Assembly: GCA_001970855.1 (NCBI GenBank)
Contig: LSSN01004272.1
Span: 1 to 14,497, forward strand
Direction of reading: 5' to 3'
DNA length: 14,497 nt
Origin: Smittium culicis
Lineage: Eukaryota > Kickxellomycota > Harpellomycetes > Harpellales > Legeriomycetaceae
Shown: one piece after another, positions 6,961-14,497 of the stretch
How positions within the stretch are numbered: position 1 is the first letter of the stretch
Layout of the letters: each line of letters begins with the position of its first letter
Position numbers and translations under genes: made by a program
Notes under the pieces: generated by a model
What the model was told of the DNA's origin: nothing
What the model saw: only the letters and a program-made list of their open reading frames with translations
Database searches by the model: none

Positions 6961-8118
6961 AATAAACCCATAAAAAATGGTCAATTAATCTACATTCTAA
7001 ATTAATGTAAACTTTTAGTTACTATTTTAATTTCAGCATATTTTATTTGTTTACTTTTTTTTTACACTATAAATTACTCTTGCAAGTAGATTTCTAGTAC
7101 TAGTAATATTGAAACTTACAATAAATTAACGCTGGCTATATTAATAAACCTAATAATAAATAAAATACCGATAAATTTTTGTTCATCTCTTTAGGACTGA
7201 CAGTTACTAGGATTTTATTATCATATACATAGGCGTACTATAATAAACTATAACCATAGATTAACCCCACTAGATGAGTAAAAGTCTATTAAGTCGGGCT
7301 CCAGTAAATAAATATGTTTTACTTTATTTTATTTTATTGGATATTAGTAACGCGATGTATGTATATATTATCTCTATTTAACCCTTTCACGGGAGGTAGA
7401 TTATTTTTGATCTACCAAATTTATCTGATTGTGTTCAATTAAAATGTATCAATTCTGGGGCACTAAGAAATGTTGGTATATTTTGAAATACCAGCAAATA
7501 ATAAATTAGCTTTTAGATCATAAACGAATCATTATTTTTTTTAAAGAGTGTTGAACGGTAATGAGATAAGTTTCAAATTTAAGGCCAATGAAAAAATTAA
7601 ATCTAAACTTACAATGACGATATTTGGTGTGCCAATTAAATTTTAGCCCCTAGAAAAAATACCTATTTAATCTATTGAACCCCATCCTTGAATACCAAAA
7701 CATCAAAACCACTTTTTTAATTTCACTGCTAATGTGACAAGCTATTTTTCTAATATTACTCAAAATAAAGATATAAAACGATACTTTATGCTAAAAAATT
7801 TTTCAAAATGTAATTCAGCGAATAGCAGTTACGATTTAGTTTAAAGTTGACTCACAAGCGTTTAATATTTTCAAGCGAGCTTTGAATCTAATAAATATTT
7901 TACTGAATATATTACAAATAGAATAGACTAAATAAATTTAAATTTTTTAAAATTCTAATAAATTTTACTATTTGATATAATATATCTACACCAAGTTGTC
8001 CTGAATGAAATAGTAATAAATATAAACTATTATATCACTTAATCCCTTGAAATCAACCACGAATTTGCCTTTTTATTCATAAATTAATTAAATAAAAGTC
8101 TCGATTTTATTGTATATC

Positions 8119-8149
8119 TTTATTTAAACCTTGTTGGGTTTTAAATAAA
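8119..8149. repeat. Imperfect inverted repeat
   Basis: TTTATTTAAACC and GGTTTTAAATAAA around a TTGTTG loop: 12 pairs with one bulged T. Position seen directly; function unknown. Confidence 0.5.
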
Positions 8150-11083
8150 AATTGTTTATTTCTACCTTATTTATTTTTAAATAATATTATAATTCAACTT
8201 TTATAACTATTTATTTTTATTTGAAAATAAACTAATAGAATATAATAGAGTCGCAAAAAAATATTTTTAAATACTCAATACACTCATAAATCAATCATTA
8301 GTGCAGTAGAAAATAGTATGATTAATCTGATTAAAAAAATACAAATAAATAGCCCCTCCATTTGCTAGAATTGTAATTCGCTACTATCATACAGTAAATA
8401 TATGCATTTACTCTACTCAAAAATTGATTTTCAGTTTTTTTATCAAGTTTATTTTGCGATTAATTTTACATTAAGCTCGTTTTTAATTTCAAATTTTATC
8501 TTTAAAAACGTGTTTTTTTTAAAGAAATTAATTACTATCTCATATATAATCATAAATATATAATGAAACCACAAAATATATAGTGGTATTTAATGGCATA
8601 AAAAAAATAAATATAAAAGCGAATCCTCAAATAAAAAAAATAGTAATAAAATATCAGTCTTATATAAACATTCTAATTTTACTTGGCATTATTCTATATT
8701 TCAAACTCGATTAGCCTCTTTTGAAATATATTAATACTCATTTGAACTATTTATAAACTATTAATAAAAATCACTGGATTATAATAATACCAGATCTTAA
8801 CTAAATATTCTTGTAAATTTTTTACGCTTTTCAATGATTAATAAAATATGTAATGATTATTAAATTGATTGTTTTTTGGAATTATATTTGCTATTAGCTC
8901 AATTTTAATCATTAAATAACCGCTTTTTTTTACACACATGATTCAAAATTAAATTTTCATTTACACATAAATATTTTAGATAATCAAAAGGTGGTATGAT
9001 TTGATACTGGCTCAATATAAATCAAATTAAAATAAATTTTAAATTACGCGTTATTTAGTTATAATTTTATCATATAATTAATTAATATTCCTGGTATTAT
9101 TAAAAGTTAAATTTAAAAATATTAAAATTAATTTTGCCTTGAAATTTAGACACTTATTTTCTATAAAGTATATCCAACTGTATTTAATGAGTATAATTTA
9201 ATTTGGCGGCGTTAAAAGATGTTTTACTGATTTTTAATTGATACAGATAGTAAGCTTAATTTTAAATTATAATATAATCGGTAAATTCTCTATTTTACAG
9301 AAATTTTTACGGTATAAAGGCTAAAAACGTTTTAATATTGATTTTTTAATATCTATAATAATACAACTTTCATTTGACGTTTTAATTTTTTTTAAATCTA
9401 TTAATCGTGTATTTATTTGCACCACATGAATAGATCTATAACAAGTTTTTTTATTTAAGATATGTGTTTAAAAAGAATTGTGCTGTTATAAAACTAATAA
9501 ATGTGTTTTTTTTTTAAAAAAAAAAAAAGTAAAGAAAAGAAAAAAGCGAAAACTCTTTTCGAAACTGTCTTTTCGGCACTATTTATTTGACTTACTGAAA
9601 AACTTGGTTTATTTCAGTTATAAAGCATAGATGATAATAAGATTAATGAAATGTGTATATGCAAAATTTTTTAATGAAAAAATTTCGTTTTATACTTTCT
9701 AAATTTATTTGTAACATATTTTTATCTATTCAGATCTTATAAGGTTATTTTTCATTATCACAGTGTTCCAATGTGACATATACAATAGAATCAATAGTAG
9801 CTATACTTCATTAGCTAATTAATTTTCAATATATTTATGTATCCGTATATTATCTAGTGAAGTTAATTAAATAAAAAGAGAAAAATAGTTAGTAAAAATC
9901 AAAAATTTGATATTTATTCAACTTGTTGAATATAAAAGTTGATTATGAAATTAAAATTTTGATTCTATACGTATATTGTTTTGCAAAGTAAAATTTTCAA
10001 ATTCAATCAATAATTATTTTATTTTAATTTTTGAGTTTTTTGTAATTTAATTCATTTGATTTTTTTTATTTTAGTAAAATTAAAACTCTAACTACTATCA
10101 TTCTAGTACAATATACTTAAAATTTAAATATTTTTAATCTAAATATGCATTATTGTAAATATATGATAGTTTTTAAATTTTGATAGAATTATTATTAAAA
10201 CTTAACTGTCCGTGTTTTGTGAGGATTGTTGAATATTTTATATTTTTATTATATATGAGAAGCTTTTTGAAAGTTTTTTATCAAAATTAAATATTAAAAA
10301 AATGTTTTATACTCTTATTTTATCCAATAAATTCAACTAATTTTTTATATTCAGATTAAGATTTCAATTTATGGAAAATAATAATATTTTTTGACCACTA
10401 TAAGTACCATATTAATATATTTATTATCTTCAATAGTCACATAAAAAAAAAATAACACCAAAATAACTATAATTTTCATATTATATAAAAAATTATTCCT
10501 ATAAAAGCTCCAAAATATTCTTGACCTAGTTTAAATATTATTTATAATTAGCTAATTAACTAAAAATTAAAATAATTAAATTTATAAATATAAAGAAATA
10601 CTCATATTTAAATATCAATAGAAATCAATTTATGCATATCATAACTATTTTTAGTAATCATTAGTTGCTTTATAAAATTAAATTATAAAAAAGTAAAATC
10701 CTATTAAATAATACTTTATAATAAAGGAAAAATATATTTTATCGCATATATCATAAAAATTTCAATATGAAATCGATTTAATAAATACGAAAAACCAGTA
10801 TTATTTTATCAATTAATTTTTGTTTTAAAGTTATATTTAAAAAAATGAAAAATCTGATTTTATTTGCACTAATCTTAAAAAAAATTGATAAAACTTGAAA
10901 ATAATTATACATTAATAAGATTTTTTTCATTATTTTTGTTTATTTATTTAACTATTGATGATTGATTTTATTTTTTGAAATAATTTATTCAAATTTAAAA
11001 TATATAAATTTCATGTAATATGATAAACCAAAAAATCTATAAAGGTATTATGTATGGCAAATTTAATTAAGGAAAATTTTTTT

Positions 11084-11110
11084 ATCAAGTAATCGTGCGA
11101 TTTACTTGAT
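11084..11110. repeat. Near-perfect 27-nt palindrome
   Basis: ATCAAGTAATCG and CGATTTACTTGAT around a 2-nt TG centre, with one bulged T. It is the most GC-containing palindrome in the desert and longer than the typical chance A+T hairpins there. Confidence 0.55.
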
Positions 11111-12421
11111 CTTGTAATAGAAAAATTAATGTATTTTTATCAAGAAATTAAAAACGGGTGATATATTTAACTTTAAAAAAATAAATATTGGAATTTTTTT
11201 TATACTTATTTTACATCTGTGAATTTTCTTAATAATCATAGTAATAATAAACTTTGATGGATTTCAAAGAATCTAAATATCTTATCATTTGTGAATAAAT
11301 ACCCTTGAAAAATTAAACAGCTTTTTGCGAGAGATATTTGAATTGAGCTTTAAAATAATAAAAAAAAATTTTGAATTATTTGTTAAAAAAATAGAAAAAA
11401 TGGTCAGCGTGATAAGTAAAAACATAAATATTATAAATAAATCCAATAATATATATTATCATATTATAAATCAATCTGTATTATAGATTTAAAAAATGGA
11501 ATATTTCGAAAAAAAAATATCTAAAATTTATGATAAATATTATTTAATAGCATTCAATTTGTTTTTTTTTTGATTTTTATTATTTTATTAGTGATCCAAA
11601 TGAGTTATATTAATTTAAATTGGTATTATTTTCATAAAAACAATTTATTGTGCAAATATTTTTTGTGACAATAAGGAAATATAAATTTCAAAATTTTAGC
11701 ATATAAAAACATATATTTAATTCTAGTATAATGATATCCATAAAAAAATGTTTAATTTACTTATAGTGGTAACGCTTAATTAAAACACAGCTTTTTATAT
11801 GGTAATATTTTGATTAATAAAAAAAATTTCGAGTAGAAAACTCTTTTTTGTAAAAATGAAATAAGAATCCATATAATATTTATTATCTGAATCAAATATT
11901 TATGATATAAGGATATAATTTGAAGTTGTAATAGAAAAAAATTCAAATTAATTCTTAAATAGAAATTCGATTTTTTTAATAAGTTGGCGCATGATTTTAT
12001 ACCATTTTAATATAATTTTTTTGATATATATTTCTCGAGTTTAAACACTAAAATATTGCTATATTTTTATATTTTAGTTTCAAGATTTAATTTTTAATGA
12101 AATAAATGTTTAATATTATTTGGAATTAGATCTAATATAAAATTAATTTCACTTTCTAAAAAATCTATGTCATATATAATACGCTACAATGTATTAAGAA
12201 CTTATCGAAAATATAAAGAGTAATGAAAAAAAATATTAGTTATATAATATTATAGCTAGTAAAATTTAACAAAATACTTTATTATGAATTTTTATTAGAA
12301 TTATAATTTAAACAATTCAAGCTGTAATATTTAATCTTATTATTTATATGATAATTAAAAAAATTTTAAAATTAAATAATCCACAAAGATAAGAGAGTAT
12401 AAACGGTATTGATCTATATAA

Positions 12422-12451
12422 AAATAAAGATTATTCAGATTATCTTTATTT
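12422..12451. repeat. Perfect 10-bp inverted repeat
   Basis: AAATAAAGAT and ATCTTTATTT separated by 10 nt. It may be chance in such A+T-rich DNA. Confidence 0.4.
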
Positions 12452-13714
12452 ATATATTAATTTGAAGCATTATTTATGCTTTTAGTAAACATACTGATTT
12501 ATATATGTCATAATTTAGATCTATTAAATGAAAGAGCAGCTAGAAACTATTCTACCACCAAATTTTATTTCGGACGTCTGATAAGCTTTTTTTCCTCGTT
12601 TAATGAGAGTTTTTTATTTGGAATTTCCCAGCATACTAAAAATATGCTTTAATTAAATTACTTATACAGCATCGCTATTTTTAAGATTTAATCTTTTACA
12701 ATTTGATGAATATTAAAACTTTGAAAAAATAATTTATATAAGTAATATCAAATATCTGAATAATATGACATTATAAAAAATAAATAAAAAACCTACAATC
12801 TTCGCTAACTAAACGAAAACCCTAATTATATTATGATAGGTACACAGAAATAAAATAAAAACCGAGACATATTTAAATTATTAAAAATTAAAGTAAAAAT
12901 GAAAAGATATTTTAACTAATAATTCGATGTGTTATATTATGTGTAAATATATATTTAAAACAATATAGACCTTATAAACACCAATAAAATCTAAAATAAC
13001 TCTAAATTTCCCTATTTTTATAGTTTTTTTAAATGAAAATCTTGATATTTTGGAATAGAAAAATAGAATTAATCAAATTAATATTTTATACTTTTTTAAA
13101 TCAGCTAATTTCTCAAGCATGAAAAATATTTTTATTTTAAATTAAATTTGAATTCACATTTTATTAGGTATCCTATTCTAAAATTATGTTACAACCAAAG
13201 TTTTTTTAAAAAGTCTAAAATGAAAAAAAAAATAATTAGTATTAATATAATTTGTTAATTGAATATGACAATGTATATTTTTGGCAATTATATATATACA
13301 TAGAATTGAACAAAAGTAAGTATTTAATGGTGATTATGTGTATAAAATTTTATTTTAATTGATCATTCGTTAGAGCTGCAAAGTAATACTTAATAAAAAA
13401 AATTAATAGCAATTCGAACACCGAAAAAATAAGCAGTTTCTTATCAAGTTTTAATTCTTTATTAATGATAATTTCAAGTTAAATATAAGATAAGGATAAT
13501 AAAATAAATATTTTTATTTATATTAATCTCTAAAATATTTTTTATAAATATTAAATAGCTGATTTATAGATATTAAACTCAATTTATTTTTTTGTCTCAG
13601 AGAATTTATTAAAAAAATTTTTAAAGTATGCAAAAAACTACAAAAAACTATTTAAAAAGTTAAAAAAATATTAAAAAAACGTTTTTTCAACTGAACCCTC
13701 TCCGCCGTACTAGC

Positions 13715-13735
13715 ATTCCCATACCCTCTGGGAAT
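13715..13735 (-). repeat. LINE 3' UTR stem-loop (distal)
   Basis: ATTCCCA and TGGGAAT form a perfect 7-bp stem with a 7-nt loop, about 30 nt before the terminal A run. Confidence 0.5.
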
Positions 13736-13757
13736 TGGTTCAAGGGGGCTGGTGAAT

Positions 13758-13781
13758 CACTTATACTTTACAGTATAAGTG
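13758..13781 (-). other. LINE 3' UTR stem-loop with GUAA tetraloop
   Basis: In the sense (minus-strand) RNA, CACUUAUACU pairs perfectly with AGUAUAAGUG (10 bp) around GUAA, a GNRA-type tetraloop. It lies about 120 nt after the ORF stop and 75 nt before the A run. In several LINE groups a 3' stem-loop is what the reverse transcriptase recognises. That role here is inference. Confidence 0.65.
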
Positions 13782-13845
13782 TTCTGGGCACGCGGATGCC
13801 GTTCAAAAATTTGGCTGTTTCCAGCTCAAAATTTTGATCAGCGAT

Positions 13846-13862
13846 GCCAGCTCGAAGCTGGC
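13846..13862 (-). repeat. LINE 3' UTR stem-loop (proximal)
   Basis: GCCAGCT and AGCTGGC form a perfect 7-bp GC-rich stem around a 3-nt loop, about 40 nt after the ORF stop. Confidence 0.55.
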
Positions 13863-13902
13863 TCAAAGATTGTTTAGACTCCCCCCCCAAGGAGTTTTCC
13901 AA

Positions 13903-14497
13903 CTAGCCCCAACCGGGCTTCGTTGAAATTCGGAAGTAAATTTTTTCGTCAGAGCGGATCGGAATCGGCATGAACCGGCCGATCGTCGATGATCGGTGAT
14001 TTCGCCACCTGCTGCAGCTCAGAAGTATGTGGTCGACCGTCTCAGGCACACACAAGTTGCAGCAGGGGCAAAAATTTTTGAATTTTTGGTCGACGATTTT
14101 CATGTTCGACAGACGCTGGGCGGTCCGTAATGTTCCCATACGCATTTTTCCAATGTTCTGAAGGCCCAGCTTCAGGTCCGGGTACAAAGCTTGAAGGTCA
14201 ACCCAGTTGCCTTTTTTGCCAATTTTCTAGTCCACCGTACACCGGTGGATGACAGACCGGTTATTTCGTCGTTTCCGGTCGACTATTGTGATTATAGTCT
14301 GACCGTTTGAATCTTGAGAGCAAATTTTTTTGATCCACCGGGCACTCCCAGTCACCCAATTGGCCATCCGGGTCTTCATCGGTGCCTTGATGAGGTCGGC
14401 GATCCATGTTTTTGAGGTAGGCCATTTGTGGTATGCACGCTCACGGGCTGTGCTGGTGCGCATGAACACTGAGCTTATGCCCAGTTCATCCCTGATG
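13903..14497 (-). pseudogene. LINE reverse-transcriptase ORF, C-terminal end, interrupted by TAG
   Basis: One minus-strand frame is open from the right edge to TAG 14229-14227 and continues in the same frame to TAG 13905-13903. The upstream part (about 90 codons) has the charged linker (ARERAYHKW...) typical after the RT domain of fungal LINEs. The downstream part has LRTAQRLSNMK, then the terminal zinc knuckle CPCC...H-ILLS-C at 14070-14014 (C-x2-C, H-x4-C), then a short tail. The encoded protein would be the ORF2-type polyprotein used for target-primed reverse transcription. The single in-frame TAG, with otherwise intact reading on both sides, suggests a recently inactivated copy. A host that decodes UAG or a sequencing error are alternatives. 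RT catalytic motifs lie outside the window. Confidence 0.8.

Larger units (their letters stand above)
6961..13681. other. Very A+T-rich gene desert
   Basis: About 6.7 kb with no ORF that looks coding on either strand and base composition well below the flanks in G+C. It is dominated by A and T runs and TATA/AATAAA-like words. No tandem array, tRNA, rRNA or transposon terminus was recognised. It contains several inverted repeats (listed separately) and a T10-A13 block at 9506-9528. It ends where the GC-richer LINE begins. It could be a large intergenic region, an A+T isochore or part of a centromere-like domain; the sequence alone does not decide. Confidence 0.75.
13682..14497 (-). mobile_element. 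Non-LTR retrotransposon (LINE), 3' end; 5' part outside window
   Basis: The element runs on the minus strand from the right edge to about 13682. It carries the end of the reverse-transcriptase ORF with a C-terminal CCHC knuckle, then a 221-nt 3' UTR that ends in a short A run (T's at 13682-13687) beside the A+T-rich host DNA. By eye it is about half G+C, far above its surroundings, which fits an insertion that has not yet drifted to local composition. The 5' end and target-site duplication are not in the window, so clade and completeness cannot be told. The region of RT catalytic motifs is also outside. Confidence 0.85.

Noticed and set aside
7395..7416. GGTAGAT / ATCTACC inverted repeat near CCCTTTCACGGGAGG
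   Set aside because: Looked at as a terminator or tRNA-like remnant; only a 7-bp stem with no tRNA A or B box, so no call.
9506..9528. T10-A13 block followed by a purine-rich stretch
   Set aside because: Considered as a retroposon poly(A) tail or cruciform; no element body is recognisable next to it and homopolymers are expected here.
13640..13690. Target-site duplication of the LINE
   Set aside because: The 5' junction is outside the window, so no second copy of the flank can be compared.
1..14497. tRNA, rRNA, snRNA and CRISPR arrays
   Set aside because: No GGTTCRANNCC-type box with a matching A box, no U6 or 5S-like sequence, and no regularly spaced repeats were seen by eye on either strand.

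Overview
This is a very A+T-rich eukaryotic nuclear window (by eye about four-fifths A+T, more in the right half). The genes have short spliceosomal introns of 64-99 nt with GT...AG ends. A complex I subunit (NDUFA13/GRIM-19), a two-finger C2H2 factor with yeast-type stress-element recognition residues, and the 3' end of a non-LTR retrotransposon all point to a fungus. Nuclear complex I argues against Saccharomyces-type yeasts, microsporidia and the hydrogenosomal Neocallimastigomycetes. My best guess is an early-diverging filamentous fungus; this is inference, not identification.

Layout. 2-1297 (+): C-terminal 431 codons of a Ser-rich, low-complexity protein that runs off the left edge, with overlapping AATAAA signals just after its stop. 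1962-2435 (-): NDUFA13, two exons, 127 aa, convergent with the first gene. About 2995-3306 (+): a possible relic of a histone-deacetylase-like gene. 3310-4670: no convincing gene; a G10 tract and two small inverted repeats. 4671-5694 (-): C2H2 zinc-finger protein, 288 aa, three exons, the middle one only 16 nt. 5985-6531 (-): a small multi-exon gene of unknown function, with its last two exons best supported. About 6.96-13.68 kb: nearly 7 kb of extremely A+T-rich DNA with no gene I can support, holding a few inverted repeats. 13682-14497 (-): the GC-richer 3' end of a LINE that continues off the right edge. It contains the end of the ORF with a CCHC knuckle, one in-frame TAG, and a 3' UTR with several stem-loops, one closed by a GUAA (GNRA) tetraloop.

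The genes do not form a pathway. The most useful functional reading is the zinc-finger protein. Its base-contacting residues (R-E-H-R and R-D-N-Q) are those of Msn2/Msn4, which bind the AGGGG stress element. The sequence AAAGGGG lies 117 bp upstream of its own start codon on the coding strand, which suggests autoregulation. No CRISPR, tRNA or rRNA gene was recognised. The most unusual observations are the 16-nt microexon that splits a zinc finger, the structured LINE 3' UTR, and the long gene desert bordered by a LINE.
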